64,000 bases of DNA from Farysia itapuensis (GCA_023212645.1 JALBYC010000004.1:186001-250000); one strand, 5' to 3'; shown: positions 1 to 10,051, counted from the first letter of the stretch. Notes: generated by a model not told the origin, from the letters alone. Numbers and translations: made by a program.

Positions 1-227
1 CTACCGCGCTGTTCAAAGAAGTGCAGCGTGTCATCCGTCTGACAGCCGCCAACTGGTCTTCCATGCATGCCGACATCAAAGGCGGACGCGGTTCCACCGA
101 AATCGACTTTATCAACGGCTACATTTCCGCCCTTGGTCAAGGTTACGGTATCAACACCCCTGCAAACGACATGATCACCTCGATTGTCAAACTTAGAGTC
201 AATCGCATCACCGGCAGTCGTCTATAA
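1..227 (+). CDS. 2-dehydropantoate 2-reductase (ketopantoate reductase), C-terminal fragment
   Basis: The reading frame is open from base 3 and ends at TAA 225-227, so only the last 74 codons are in the window. The residues resemble the C-terminal ApbA_C helical domain of ketopantoate reductases: an SSMHADI stretch, then GGRGSTEIDFINGY, then a GI-x-TPAND segment. In this family these form the substrate-binding half of the NADPH-dependent enzyme that reduces 2-dehydropantoate to pantoate for vitamin B5 and coenzyme A synthesis. The nucleotide-binding half lies outside the window, so the subgroup, start and intron content are unknown. The fold assignment is fairly safe; the exact substrate is inferred from the family. 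The gene converges on SMC6 with only about 120 bases between stops. Confidence 0.75.
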   Translation, partial: TALFKEVQRVIRLTAANWSSMHADIKGGRGSTEIDFINGYISALGQGYGINTPANDMITSIVKLRVNRITGSRL

Positions 228-243
228 CACACACACACACACA
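227..243. repeat. (AC)n dinucleotide microsatellite
   Basis: About eight AC units start at the last base of the ketopantoate reductase stop codon and run into the 3' flank. It is a simple repeat in the 3' UTR, likely length-polymorphic. The rest of the gap up to 349 holds nothing recognisable. Confidence 0.9.
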
Positions 244-349
244 TTGTAGCCTAGCGATTGCACCTCTACGTCAACGGGAATGTAACTGCAATTGCAAACG
301 CACAACGAGCGGAGATCCACTATTGCGATCTGGGACCGAGACAATGAGT

Positions 350-3300
350 TTACGCGGTAGCTAATGCACCAGTTCCAGTTCTTTCTGGAGCGTCAATTTC
401 CAGTAGCGAGATGCTATCGCTCTCGGCGGCTCGTTTCCGTACGGACGGCGGCATATCCTGTGGTGTGATGAGAAGGTATTGCACGTTCGGAGTCGCCTTG
501 GTCTCGTCTATGATCATATTGAGAGAGACACCGCGGTTGACTTGGTCCATGAAGATGTCAAACTCGTCCAAGCATCGGATGGGTGAGCTCATGGCTTGCC
601 ACAGCGAGAGCAAAAGACACATGGTTGCAAAACTCCTCTCGCCTCCAGACATGCTCTTGGAGTTGGAACTGGACTGTGTATGCGGCAGTCGGCTGTCCTC
701 TTTCTGCATGTGCAGCGAGAGTTTCTCGAGTTTGTGGTTGAAGACCAGTCCGCCGGTGAAACCTCGTTTCGACAGGTTCCGGGCAAAGTTGCTCTTGGCT
801 CGTGTGGCAATGCAGCGTCGGAAGAACTTCCACTTGGCGTATCGATCCCGAAGTGCGGCGTCTAGTCGAGTTTCGGCTTCCCGCATGGTCTGCACCTCCT
901 CGCCTGCATCTGTCAGTGCCTTCTGTCGCTTCTGAAGATCGGCCGATGCTTGCTCGAGCGTGATACCTGCAGCATTTGTGGCTTTCTTCTTCAGCTGTTC
1001 GAGTTCTTTCTTCTCCGCTGTAATCTCGGTCAAGCTGCGGTCTGTTGGTACTTCGGGACAGTACTGCAAAGCCTGTTCTTCCAGATGCTTGTGATCGTTC
1101 TCCAGGTCCACTTCCTTGGCCTCGCATACAGACACTTCGCGTGCGCAGGTTTGGTGTCTAGTCTTGTAGTGGGCTAGACTCGTTTGCTCCCTGATTCGGT
1201 CGGCTACGGCCGTCTGCATGTTTTCCTGCAGCTCAGTCATCCTGCGGTCGTAGTCCATTACGCTCTCGTCTAACTCTTTTAGCTCGGCATCGATTGGTTG
1301 AATTTGAGCCCTGAGGTCCGTCTTCTTCTCCTGGATTTCTTCAAATTGACGGAAGATCTCCTCCTTCTGCTCTTCGGTCTCTCTCTTGGCATCTTCAAGA
1401 GCCGAAATATTGCCTGGCGCTGAATCCTGCATCTCCTCGTCGATGCCGATGGTATTGGACCTGTTGACTTCGAGATCGCGGCGGAGCTGTGCAAGTGCAC
1501 GTTTGCAGGCAACCTTCTCTCGCTCGAGGGCAGTCTTCTTCTTTTTGAGTTCAGCAAGGTCAGCGCTACACCGATTCAGTTGAACTTCAAGTTCAGCCTG
1601 TTCTTCCTCTACTCGGCGAATGTCCTCGGCAAGATTCTGAGAGAGTCGAGGCGGGCCTCTGGATTCATTCATCGAGGAGGACAGGGAGCCGGACCGACCT
1701 CCAGAAATGCTGAACAAGTCAGAAGAGTAACAGTGCTGGACGTTTCGTGGCTCGGTTCGCATCAATCTGTCTCCATCCGATCGTTGATACACCAGCGCTG
1801 CTCTTTCGATGTGCGCAGAAATGATAAGTTGACGCAAGACAAGAGGATCGTCACAATCGAGGACGCGGAGGATGGTGAGGACACTGTCCTCCGGCTCTCC
1901 GCTGGAATAGTCGAACAGCACTTCTTTGCCGCTCAAGATGATGGCGTTGTGCTGAACCTTGTCCATGAGACCTTTCAGGCGTCTCCGGTCTTCGTTATTC
2001 GTCACAAAGAATGCGTTGAGCAAGTTTCCGATCACGCTCTCGACGACTCTGCGCCAACGCATGTCTCTAAGCTTGAGATGTGTCCCGATCGGACCTATTG
2101 GTCGTTTGATCCAACCCCGCTCGTTTTGAATGGCTCGCAAGAGTGCAGGAACCCGAGCGCCGCCGAAAGCTGTAATGCGATTGCTACTCGTGTCGACCAA
2201 GGTCCTGAGACTTGCTGCGTTTGCATCGTATTTGTTTCTGAGATGGGAAAGGCGATCTTCCTCGTTGTCCACAGTCGAAAGCACTTCCTGCAATTTTCTC
2301 TCGATGTCACCCATCTCTTCTTCCCGCTCTGCATGCTCATCTTGAAGATCTGACTTCTGCTGCACAAGTCTTTGTCGGGAGTCTTCCAGCTGTTGACGCT
2401 GAGCTTGACGATCTCCCGCAAGTTTGGCCGTCTCGTCTCGAACTTGGTCCTCGTACTGCTCAATCTGCACGTTGAGCTGTCGGATCTGGTCGTTGATATC
2501 TCGCTCCTGCGCTTGGATGGCTTTGTAGGATGTGCCAATCTCCTTCTTCTGTCTGTCAAGAGCAGTTCGACGCTCCCTGCTTGGGCCCATTTCGCCATCA
2601 AAATCGGTGCTTTCTTGCTCCAGACGGGTGATGCTAGCACTGAGCTCGTCAAGCCTCGTGTTGCTGGATTCGAGCCGCTTGTCGTAGCCTTGCAGCTTTC
2701 GACGCAATTTTTCTGTTGCTTCGATGGCGCGTTCGAGATCGCGCCTCACCTCGTGTACCTGGGCCCAGACAAATTCTTGGTCAAGCCCGTCGATCTTGTC
2801 CTGATAGCCTCGAGTCTCGCGGACCTTTTGCCATTGTTGCAAAGCGTGTTGCGCTAGTTTCTCGAGTTGTACGATCGAGGTAGACTTGAGCGCCAAAGCT
2901 GTCTTCATACTACGAATGTGACCTTCGATGAGATTGTACTCACGCACAAGCTGACTGAGCTGCGTGCCCTCGAGGAAGAATTTGTAGATCTCGGTAGGGT
3001 CAGAGCTTCCCAGGAATTGTCGAGCGGTATCTTGCGTCAAGATGTGGATCGGATTGTCCGGCTGAATGTTGGTGTGATCGCAGAAAGCTTCGAGCTCGCT
3101 TTTCGCGGTAGACACGGTGCGACCTGAAGCGTCCTTGAGCTTCCACGAGCCCGAGCCTTCTACATGGATCTTGCGCTCGATTGAGATTCTTTTTCCGTAC
3201 GTGTCGGGGCGAAAGGCATCACTGCCCTCGTTCTTGACGACAATGGTGATGGTGGCCGTAGAAGCGCCCTTCTTGACGAGATCTTTCAGACTAGACCCTC

Positions 3301-3829
3301 TGTTGGTTGAACTTGTCTTTCCACCAAGTGCTATCATGAGCGCAGTCAGAATACTACTCTTGCCACTGCCGTTTCTGCCCATGACAAAGTTGAGACCTGC
3401 TTGAAAGTCGACGTGGAAGTTGGCGTGACACATGAAGTTCCTCAGATCGATTGTGTGAATGATACCGGCGAGGGGCGGGCCACGGTCAGCATCTGCCATT
3501 CTCTCTTCTTCAGCGAGACGATCAGCTTCCTGATCCAGCTCGTCTGCCTCGTCTTCGTCGTCATCGTCATCGTCGCTGCCTTGTCCGTCGGCAGGTCCGT
3601 CTTGGCCTTCTGCTTGCCGTCCATCGACCGAGTTGTGAAGCACTGACTTTCTTACGTTTTTCGGAGATGTTGAGTCTATCGCTTCGTCGTCTTCGCTGTC
3701 TCCTTGTTGGGTGGCCCCATGTGCATACTGATGCGCGTTATTTCTGCTTCTTTTGGGAGATCCAGCATCGGTGACCTCGTCATCTTCACTCTCTTGACGT
3801 TGCGAGCTGAGTCGCTTACCGAGCGACAT
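350..3829 (-). CDS. SMC6: SMC6, structural maintenance of chromosomes protein 6
   Basis: ATPase arm of the nuclear SMC5-SMC6 complex, which acts in recombinational DNA repair and replication-fork stability. From the ATG at 3827-3829 the protein is 1159 aa, usual for the family. It starts with an acidic, low-complexity extension (residues 1-115, with a poly-Asp run near 86-91). Walker A GRNGSGKSS lies at about 151-159. Long coiled coils flank a hinge near the middle (the part containing GWIKRPIGPIG and VVESVIGNLL). The ABC signature SGGERSFAT and Walker B CLDEFDIFMD follow near the C terminus. The GxGPPG-less hinge and the signature and Walker B spelling fit SMC6 rather than SMC5. The frame is open for 34 more codons upstream but without an ATG (3931 is GTG), so 3829 is taken as the start. 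No intron is needed. Confidence 0.96.
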   Translation of the reverse strand: MSLGKRLSSQRQESEDDEVTDAGSPKRSRNNAHQYAHGATQQGDSEDDEAIDSTSPKNVRKSVLHNSVDGRQAEGQDGPADGQGSDDDDDDEDEADELDQEADRLAEEERMADADRGPPLAGIIHTIDLRNFMCHANFHVDFQAGLNFVMGRNGSGKSSILTALMIALGGKTSSTNRGSSLKDLVKKGASTATITIVVKNEGSDAFRPDTYGKRISIERKIHVEGSGSWKLKDASGRTVSTAKSELEAFCDHTNIQPDNPIHILTQDTARQFLGSSDPTEIYKFFLEGTQLSQLVREYNLIEGHIRSMKTALALKSTSIVQLEKLAQHALQQWQKVRETRGYQDKIDGLDQEFVWAQVHEVRRDLERAIEATEKLRRKLQGYDKRLESSNTRLDELSASITRLEQESTDFDGEMGPSRERRTALDRQKKEIGTSYKAIQAQERDINDQIRQLNVQIEQYEDQVRDETAKLAGDRQAQRQQLEDSRQRLVQQKSDLQDEHAEREEEMGDIERKLQEVLSTVDNEEDRLSHLRNKYDANAASLRTLVDTSSNRITAFGGARVPALLRAIQNERGWIKRPIGPIGTHLKLRDMRWRRVVESVIGNLLNAFFVTNNEDRRRLKGLMDKVQHNAIILSGKEVLFDYSSGEPEDSVLTILRVLDCDDPLVLRQLIISAHIERAALVYQRSDGDRLMRTEPRNVQHCYSSDLFSISGGRSGSLSSSMNESRGPPRLSQNLAEDIRRVEEEQAELEVQLNRCSADLAELKKKKTALEREKVACKRALAQLRRDLEVNRSNTIGIDEEMQDSAPGNISALEDAKRETEEQKEEIFRQFEEIQEKKTDLRAQIQPIDAELKELDESVMDYDRRMTELQENMQTAVADRIREQTSLAHYKTRHQTCAREVSVCEAKEVDLENDHKHLEEQALQYCPEVPTDRSLTEITAEKKELEQLKKKATNAAGITLEQASADLQKRQKALTDAGEEVQTMREAETRLDAALRDRYAKWKFFRRCIATRAKSNFARNLSKRGFTGGLVFNHKLEKLSLHMQKEDSRLPHTQSSSNSKSMSGGERSFATMCLLLSLWQAMSSPIRCLDEFDIFMDQVNRGVSLNMIIDETKATPNVQYLLITPQDMPPSVRKRAAESDSISLLEIDAPERTGTGALATA

Positions 3830-3929
3830 TCTATCGCATGCCCTTGTGCTAGTAGTACCTCGAGCAGCTAGAAGAAAGGATGCAGACCAACACTCGCGCT
3901 TCCAATAAATTGCGCAGTAAAGTGCATGC

Positions 3930-3935
3930 ACGCGT
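3930..3935. promoter_or_regulatory. MluI cell-cycle box-like ACGCGT upstream of SMC6
   Basis: ACGCGT lies about 100 bases upstream of the SMC6 ATG, in the divergent region shared with the 4323 gene. In yeasts this motif binds MBF and drives G1/S expression of replication and repair genes. Here it is a sequence match plus inference only; a six-base palindrome is common by chance. Confidence 0.35.
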
Positions 3936-4322
3936 CGCGCATGTCAGTTCATCGCGGATCGAAATCGCCTGAAATTTTCAGATCGGGCAAGTGATTGTGT
4001 TAGAGCGCGTTATTTCCTTTTTCGGCGAACCAGAACTGCCTGACCCACAATCAAGCCCCTAAACTCTCTCTACCGCTGGGACCCTGCCAGCCTTGGCAAG
4101 GGGCTAGCTCTGCAGCGTTCACAACTAATTTAGAGAGAGGACGCCAAGCACAGGTTCTCCATCTGCCGCTCGTACTCGTTCGACCTCCTCCTTCCCCTCT
4201 GCACGACTCTCCATCATCAGCCTTACGACCCTATAACGACAGACTAACGACAATTTCCTGGGCCATTGGTGGCATACACAACCTTGCATTTACCGAGTCC
4301 GAGTGAAGCATAAAGTGACAAC
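3936..4322. promoter_or_regulatory. Divergent intergenic region SMC6 / four-TM protein
   Basis: About 490 bases separate the two start codons. A pyrimidine-rich stretch around 4160-4215 precedes the rightward gene, as is common in fungal promoters. I see no ORF, RNA gene or clear TATA box. Confidence 0.5.
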
Positions 4323-4892
4323 ATGTGGTGCGACAACTGTCTTCTCATCTTCCCATTACGGCATGGCGCCATGGTGTGGAACGTCTTTATTGCCGCTTAC
4401 AGTCTTGCTGGCTCGATCCTGCTCTTCCAGTACGGGTCATTCCTGTTCTTTGACTACCCAGAAGCCCAGATCTATGGAGGAATCGGCATGGCAGTGATGG
4501 CAATGTCTCTTATCACGACGCTTGGCATGGCCACCAACTCATACATGTTTATGCGTCTCTGTTTCCTACTGTGGCCGATTATCCTGCTCATCACCGCTGC
4601 TCGAGCCGGTGTCATGGTCTTTCAGCTAAACAGACAGCAAACCAAAGTAGTATGGGAGTGCAATAACGGAGGCCAATTGTGGGGCACAGATGCCGAGACA
4701 ACCTCCAATGCCGCGACGCTCCCATCTGGCTTCTGCGTAGCGGGCTTTCACAGCTTGTATCTCGCCTTTGTGTTCTCTCTTGTCATCGACTGGGGACTCC
4801 AAGTGTATGCATATTTCATGTGCTGGCGATTCAAGAGCCGAATCGAGCACTACTATGCTCTCGCAAGCAAGGAAAACAATATCTATGGCTAA
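4323..4892 (+). CDS. Small four-transmembrane protein, function unknown
   Basis: A 189-aa protein starting MWCDNCLLIFPLRHG. Four hydrophobic segments can be seen, near residues 17-40, 53-75, 78-100 and 135-160. Between the third and fourth lies a polar loop with cysteines (CNNGG and GFC). The C terminus is short and charged, ending NNIYG. The layout (cysteine-bearing N terminus, PLR-x-G just before helix 1, four helices, a larger loop before helix 4) recalls fungal MARVEL- or LAPTM4-like endomembrane proteins, but I cannot assign a family. It is divergent from SMC6 and followed by RSE1 in the same direction 405 bases later. The frame is complete with no need for introns. It is a real gene by length and consistent helix pattern; any function would be a guess. 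Confidence 0.75.
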   Translation: MWCDNCLLIFPLRHGAMVWNVFIAAYSLAGSILLFQYGSFLFFDYPEAQIYGGIGMAVMAMSLITTLGMATNSYMFMRLCFLLWPIILLITAARAGVMVFQLNRQQTKVVWECNNGGQLWGTDAETTSNAATLPSGFCVAGFHSLYLAFVFSLVIDWGLQVYAYFMCWRFKSRIEHYYALASKENNIYG

Positions 4893-5297
4893 GTTCCACT
4901 CACGATGCAGTATACACGCAGCCGACGTCTGCTGCTGTGCTCCTTGAAACGGAGGTCAGCTGAACCACATCTCTCATGACCGCTATGCTCAACTCTTTCT
5001 TAATGATACCATGAAACGCACCCCTTAATGCCACCAAATGATGCCGTCTTTTGCTCTAGTGCGGACCTTGAATAGACCAACATCTCATGAGGGCTAAGCG
5101 AACTGTCAATCGGGGTCTGTTACCATCGGGAGAAATTGGTCCTGCCCGATGAGAGTCCGACATCCGAGTTTGTGAAATGGATTGCCAGGAAGGTTTTACT
5201 ATAGCTGCACAACATCCCGCCTGTTTCGACTCGTCGCTGTACGTGATTCCCTGTCTAGCAGTGCGGTTCAGACGTGCTTGCTGTCAAAGGCACGACG
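4893..5297. other. Intergenic, four-TM gene to RSE1
   Basis: This 405-base stretch holds the 3' end of the four-TM gene and the promoter and leader of RSE1. No ORF, RNA or repeat was recognised. Confidence 0.6.
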
Positions 5298-8200
5298 ATG
5301 CATCTCTATAATGTGACGCTACAGCCGCCAACCCATGTCACCCTGTCCGTCGTCGGCCAATTTTCCGGAACGCGCCAACAAGAGATCATTGTAGCCAAGG
5401 GAAACAGACTGGAGCTCTTGCGGCCAGACACGCAGACGGGTAAAATCGATACAGTTCTGTCGCATGATGCTTTCGGCGTTGTTCGTAGTCTGGCGAGCTT
5501 TAGATTGATTGGTGGATCTAAGGACTACCTGATTGTCGGCTCAGACTCGGGCAGAATCGTCATCCTGGAGTATCAGAGCAAGACCAACGCTTTCGACAAG
5601 GTGCATCAGGAGACATTCGGGCGTTCAGGGTCAAGAAGAATCGTTCCGGGACAGTATCTAGCAACGGATCCAAAAGGTCGAGCAGTCATGATAGGTGCAA
5701 TGGAGAAGTCAAAACTAGTCTACATTCTCAACAGAGACGCTGCGGCCAACCTCACCATATCCAGTCCCCTCGAGGCGCATAGGCCAAACGCTATCATCCA
5801 TCATATCGTCGGAGTGGATGTCGGCTTTGAAAACCCGCTCTTTGCAAGCCTTGAAGTCGACTACTCTGACGCCGACCAGGATAGCACCGGGAGAGCCTTT
5901 GACGAAGTCCAAAAGACTCTTACCTACTACGAGCTGGATCTGGGACTGAATCACGTCGTGCGCAAGTGGTCGGATCCTGTTGACCCAAGATCAAATCTGT
6001 TGATCCAGGTGCCAGGTGGATACAACCAGACTTTAGAAAAGTGGGATGGCCCCAGTGGTGTGTTGGTTTGCAGCGAGGATTATATCACATACAAACATCA
6101 AGGCCAGACCGAGCACCGCATACCTATTCCAAAGCGTTTGAATCCCATTGAAAACGCTCAAGAGCGCCGCGGCACACTTGTGATTGCAAGCGTGTTGCAC
6201 AAGATGAAGAATGCTTTCTTCCTTCTCGTACAGACCGAAGACGGCGATTTGTTCAAGATTACCATGGAGCATGACGAGGAAGAGTTACGCAACATCAAGA
6301 TCAAGTACTTCGACACAGTCCCGGTCGCCTCAGGTCTCTGCATTTTGCGGTCCGGGTTTCTGTACGTCGCATCAGACTTCGGATCACAGTATCTGTACTC
6401 TTTCCAGAAACTGGGTGATGACGATGATCTGCCAGAGTATAGCTCTGCTGATTACGATGATTATGGCGCAGGAGACAAAGCTCCTCCGCTTCCAAGTTTC
6501 GTTCCGAGACCACTGGAGAATTTGGTGGTGGTGGACGAGATTGTCGGTCTTGACCCTATTCTTGACGCTAGAGTGCTCAATCCACTGGCGTCTGACTCAC
6601 CACAGATCTTTGCTGCATGTGGACGAGGTGCACGCAGCACGTTCAAGATGCTTCGACACGGTCTGGAAGCACAGGAAGCCGTGAGCTCAGACCTTCCAGG
6701 CGTGCCAAACGCTATTTGGACCACCAAGATCAAGCAGCAAGATGAATTTGACAGCTACATCATCCTCAGCTTCGTCAACGGGACACTCGTGCTGAGTATT
6801 GGAGAGACAATCGAGGAAGTTTCAGATAGTGGGTTCTTGACCACGTCACCGACGCTAGCTGTTCAGCAATTAGGGGCAGATGCATTGTTACAAGTGCATC
6901 CGCTGGGCATACGCCATATCCTCGCCGATAAGCAGGTCAATCAATGGCCAACACCAAGTTTGCAGAACGGTCAGCAAACGAGTATTGTTGCGACCTGCAC
7001 AAATGACCGTCAAGTGGTTGTTGCGCTCAGCAGCAATGAGCTAGTGTACTTCGAACTCGACATGGATGGCCAGCTCAACGAGTTTCAGGACCGAAAGCCC
7101 ATGGGCGCCAAGATTCTGACCATGAGCATAACTGAGTGCCCAGAAGGGCGTCAACGGACGCCATACCTTGCCGTCGGATGCGATGACTCGACTGTTCGCA
7201 TCATATCGCTCGAGCCAGACTCGACGCTCTCTTCAATATCGATACAAGCGCTCACAGCGCTGCCGGCCAGCATTTGCGTCGCTGAAATGCAGGATAACAT
7301 CGTCGATCGCCTTCGCCCCCCCACGTTTGTTAACATCGGACTTACCAACGGCGTTCTACTACGCACAGTGTTGGATTCGATCTCAGGTCAACTCACCGAC
7401 ACTCGCACTCGTTTCTTGGGAAGCAAGCCAGTTCGGCTGGTTCGCACCAAGGTTCACGGTCAGACTGCCGTCATGGCGCTCAGCAGTCGCTCTTGGCTCA
7501 GCTTCACTTACCAGTCAAAGCTGAACTTCGTGCCTCTGATCTTTGAGCCTCTGGACCATGCTTGGTCTTTCAGCGCCGAGTTGTGTCCAGAGGGTCTGAT
7601 CGGCATAGTGGGAAGCACGCTACGCATCTTCACGATTCCTACGCTGAGCACGAAGTTGAAGCAGGACACGATTCAGCTGTCGTACACTCCTAGGAAGATG
7701 GCAGTACATCCCGAAAACCAGCAATTGTTCTACCTGGTCGAGGCCGAGCACCGGACTCTATCGCCCGATGTGCAGCAAAAGAGGGTGACCGATCTAGGGA
7801 AACAGCTCAAGGCAAAGCAGCGCGGGGTTCTGGACCTTGCTCCTGCTGAATTTGGTTTAATACGAGGAGAGGCTGGTACCTGGTCCAGCTGTATTCGTGT
7901 CGTGGACGCTCTTGGCTCCGTCACAAAGCAAAAGATCGAATTGGAAGGCAACGAGGCAGCCTTCTGTGTCACGGTGCTGCCCTTTGCGAGCGTTGACCGG
8001 GAGCTCTTTGTGGTAGTAGGATCCGCCACAGATGTGCACCTCTCCCCTCGATCATTCTCAAAAGCCTATCTGACAACACATCGCTTACTCGACGGTGGAC
8101 AAGGACTCGAATTACTGCATAAGACCGAGGTGGACGATATACCGCTAGTTGTGCGTGGCTTCCAGGGCCGATTACTAGCAGGAGTCGGCAAAGCCCTGCG

Positions 8201-8954
8201 TATATACGAGATGGGCAAAAAGAAGCTGCTCCGCAAATGCGAGAATCGAAGCTTTCCCACCGCAGTCGTGTCACTGGACGTGCAAGGATCAAGAATCGTG
8301 GTCGGTGACATGCAGGAAAGCGTGCTGTTTGTTTCGTACAAAGCAGTCGAGAACCGATTCGTGGTCTTTGCGGATGATGTGATGCCCAAATTTGTGACGC
8401 GATGCACTATGCTGGACTACGACACGGTGGCGGCAGCGGACAAGTTTGGCAACATGTACGTCCTACGTATTGACGAAGGAACCAGTCGAATGGTGGACGA
8501 GGACCTGACTGGAACAACTATTGTCCACGAGAAAGGGGTGCTGATGGGAGCAGCACACAAAGCCACACTACTAGCTCATTACTTTGTCGGCGACATTGTC
8601 ACGTCGATCAGCCGGGCAGTATTGGTGCCAGGAGGACGGGAAGTCATCATGTACACCGGTCTGTCTGGCATGATTGGTGCCATGATACCATTCGTCAGCA
8701 AGGAGGACGTCGACATGCTGGGCACGCTGGAGATGCATCTACGACAAGAAAACAACAGCATCGTAGGCCGTGATCATCTAGCCTTCCGAAGCAGCTACGC
8801 GCCCGTCAAGAACGTCATCGATGGCGACCTGTGCGAGACGTTTGGCTTGCTCCCTCCAGCCAAGCAGAATTCGATTGCCATCGAGCTTGACAGAAAGCCA
8901 AACGAGGTGAACAAAAAGCTCGCTCAGCTCAGAGAAGGCTCCACCGGCTTCTAG
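5298..8954 (+). CDS. RSE1: Pre-mRNA-splicing factor RSE1 (SF3B3/SAP130)
   Basis: Large WD40-type beta-propeller subunit of the SF3b complex of the U2 snRNP, acting in branch-site recognition. From ATG 5298 the product is 1218 aa, normal for fungal RSE1. The opening MHLYNVTLQPPT, the QEIIVAKGNRLELLRPD segment and the acidic loop LGDDDDLPEYSSADYDDY near 380-400 are typical of SF3B3. These separate it from its relatives DDB1 and CPSF160. An MMS1-N-type region spans roughly 75-560, and a CPSF_A-type propeller spans roughly 850-1185. The ORF can be read from a GTG at 5274, but the ATG gives the family-conserved N terminus. It is a single exon. The stop is followed by a 380-base gap. Confidence 0.96.
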   Translation: MHLYNVTLQPPTHVTLSVVGQFSGTRQQEIIVAKGNRLELLRPDTQTGKIDTVLSHDAFGVVRSLASFRLIGGSKDYLIVGSDSGRIVILEYQSKTNAFDKVHQETFGRSGSRRIVPGQYLATDPKGRAVMIGAMEKSKLVYILNRDAAANLTISSPLEAHRPNAIIHHIVGVDVGFENPLFASLEVDYSDADQDSTGRAFDEVQKTLTYYELDLGLNHVVRKWSDPVDPRSNLLIQVPGGYNQTLEKWDGPSGVLVCSEDYITYKHQGQTEHRIPIPKRLNPIENAQERRGTLVIASVLHKMKNAFFLLVQTEDGDLFKITMEHDEEELRNIKIKYFDTVPVASGLCILRSGFLYVASDFGSQYLYSFQKLGDDDDLPEYSSADYDDYGAGDKAPPLPSFVPRPLENLVVVDEIVGLDPILDARVLNPLASDSPQIFAACGRGARSTFKMLRHGLEAQEAVSSDLPGVPNAIWTTKIKQQDEFDSYIILSFVNGTLVLSIGETIEEVSDSGFLTTSPTLAVQQLGADALLQVHPLGIRHILADKQVNQWPTPSLQNGQQTSIVATCTNDRQVVVALSSNELVYFELDMDGQLNEFQDRKPMGAKILTMSITECPEGRQRTPYLAVGCDDSTVRIISLEPDSTLSSISIQALTALPASICVAEMQDNIVDRLRPPTFVNIGLTNGVLLRTVLDSISGQLTDTRTRFLGSKPVRLVRTKVHGQTAVMALSSRSWLSFTYQSKLNFVPLIFEPLDHAWSFSAELCPEGLIGIVGSTLRIFTIPTLSTKLKQDTIQLSYTPRKMAVHPENQQLFYLVEAEHRTLSPDVQQKRVTDLGKQLKAKQRGVLDLAPAEFGLIRGEAGTWSSCIRVVDALGSVTKQKIELEGNEAAFCVTVLPFASVDRELFVVVGSATDVHLSPRSFSKAYLTTHRLLDGGQGLELLHKTEVDDIPLVVRGFQGRLLAGVGKALRIYEMGKKKLLRKCENRSFPTAVVSLDVQGSRIVVGDMQESVLFVSYKAVENRFVVFADDVMPKFVTRCTMLDYDTVAAADKFGNMYVLRIDEGTSRMVDEDLTGTTIVHEKGVLMGAAHKATLLAHYFVGDIVTSISRAVLVPGGREVIMYTGLSGMIGAMIPFVSKEDVDMLGTLEMHLRQENNSIVGRDHLAFRSSYAPVKNVIDGDLCETFGLLPPAKQNSIAIELDRKPNEVNKKLAQLREGSTGF

Positions 8955-9334
8955 AGGGCACGTCGGCAGTCCTGTATCCTGCATTCAGCATGCTCAATCT
9001 TTCAGCACATGAATAACACACGCAGGACGATATTGACCAGGTCAGTGTGGGTGAGTCCAAGGGGTCTGATCGGGGAGGACTGAGCGATTTCATGTTGCGC
9101 CAAAATTCAGGAGTTCCGGCGCTGTCAGGCATGCGTGTGACAGGGAAAAAGTGCAAATTTTGGCAGCTTATGCAAACGTTTGTGTGCTTTCGAGTGTAAC
9201 TTTGGCCTCAGCTTACTTCCTTCACCACTGATTCACTTCCCTTTCCGCCGTATAGACGCCTACTCGCGCACGTTTCAGTCCGAGACTGAGTAGAAGGTGT
9301 TTAGCTGGACTGCATCTCGAGACCGACTGCTGTC
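8955..9334. other. Intergenic, RSE1 to secreted protein gene
   Basis: 380 bases with the RSE1 3' flank and the promoter of the next rightward gene. Nothing specific was recognised. Confidence 0.55.
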
Positions 9335-10051
9335 ATGAGTCAGTTGACGCATGTACTCTTGGCCCTTTGGATCACGCTGCTGATCGGCACTGTGAGGGCT
9401 CCAGATCCTCCAACGTATACGCCAGGCGTTGTAGCAGCAGCTTCGTCTACTACTTCTGGGCCAGCAACAGCAACGAGTGGTGGTAATGCGATACCGTCGT
9501 CAGCACCAGCAGGTGGTATCACTATTACACAGCCTGTTCAGACTGCCCAGGCATCGTACTATAAGCTGGCGAAAGGGGTGGATGTCACATTCGGATGGAA
9601 CTTCACTTCAGTCTTGCAGTATCCACAGACATTGACGGTGCAAGCGTACTGCTCGGACAACCTGAACACGTACAACATTGCTACCAACCTACCTGGCACA
9701 GCCACAAGTGTGGTCTGGTCTCCCTACAACTACTCGACGAGTGTCGAAGCATCCAATCCCAATCTTCCGCAATTAATCGCAGCATCGTATCGTCTTATGA
9801 TCTATGATGAACGTGGCACAGCGGTGGGCGCATCTCCTGGTCTCATGCAGCCCAACACCAAGGTCCAGTTCGCGTTGTACAACCCACAAGCATATACGCC
9901 GCTCGCCAGTGGCTGGATCTGCGCAGCCTGCAACGGCGCCGGTTCTCTCAGAGCCATGCATCCCGCCTTTCTCGGGCTGCTTGCAACTGTAATCATTGCG
10001 GCCTTGTCAGGATGGAACCTTCTCTCTCGCGGAACGGGAATCTTGGATTAG
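9335..10051 (+). CDS. Secreted, membrane-anchored fungal protein (DUF7137-like)
   Basis: 238 aa with an N-terminal signal peptide (hydrophobic 5-22, cleavage probably near the TVRAPD segment) and a Ser/Thr/Ala-rich linker (about 30-65). A compact extracellular domain of about 80-200 starts ASYYKLAKGVDVTFGWNFTS and carries N-glycosylation sequons (NFTS, NYST) and a CAAC pair before its end. A C-terminal hydrophobic helix (about 207-226) is followed by a short polar tail, so it is anchored by a helix rather than by a typical GPI signal. The domain resembles a fungal extracellular domain family often labelled DUF7137; that name is from memory and tentative. Likely at the plasma membrane or wall. 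Function unknown. Confidence 0.8.
   Translation: MSQLTHVLLALWITLLIGTVRAPDPPTYTPGVVAAASSTTSGPATATSGGNAIPSSAPAGGITITQPVQTAQASYYKLAKGVDVTFGWNFTSVLQYPQTLTVQAYCSDNLNTYNIATNLPGTATSVVWSPYNYSTSVEASNPNLPQLIAASYRLMIYDERGTAVGASPGLMQPNTKVQFALYNPQAYTPLASGWICAACNGAGSLRAMHPAFLGLLATVIIAALSGWNLLSRGTGILD

Noticed and set aside
1580..2353. 257-codon plus-strand ORF inside SMC6
   Set aside because: Antisense of the SMC6 hinge and coiled-coil region; no motifs of its own.
9950..10051. GPI-anchor signal at the end of the 9335 protein
   Set aside because: The hydrophobic helix is followed by a polar tail (LSRGTGILD), which fits a transmembrane anchor rather than a GPI signal.
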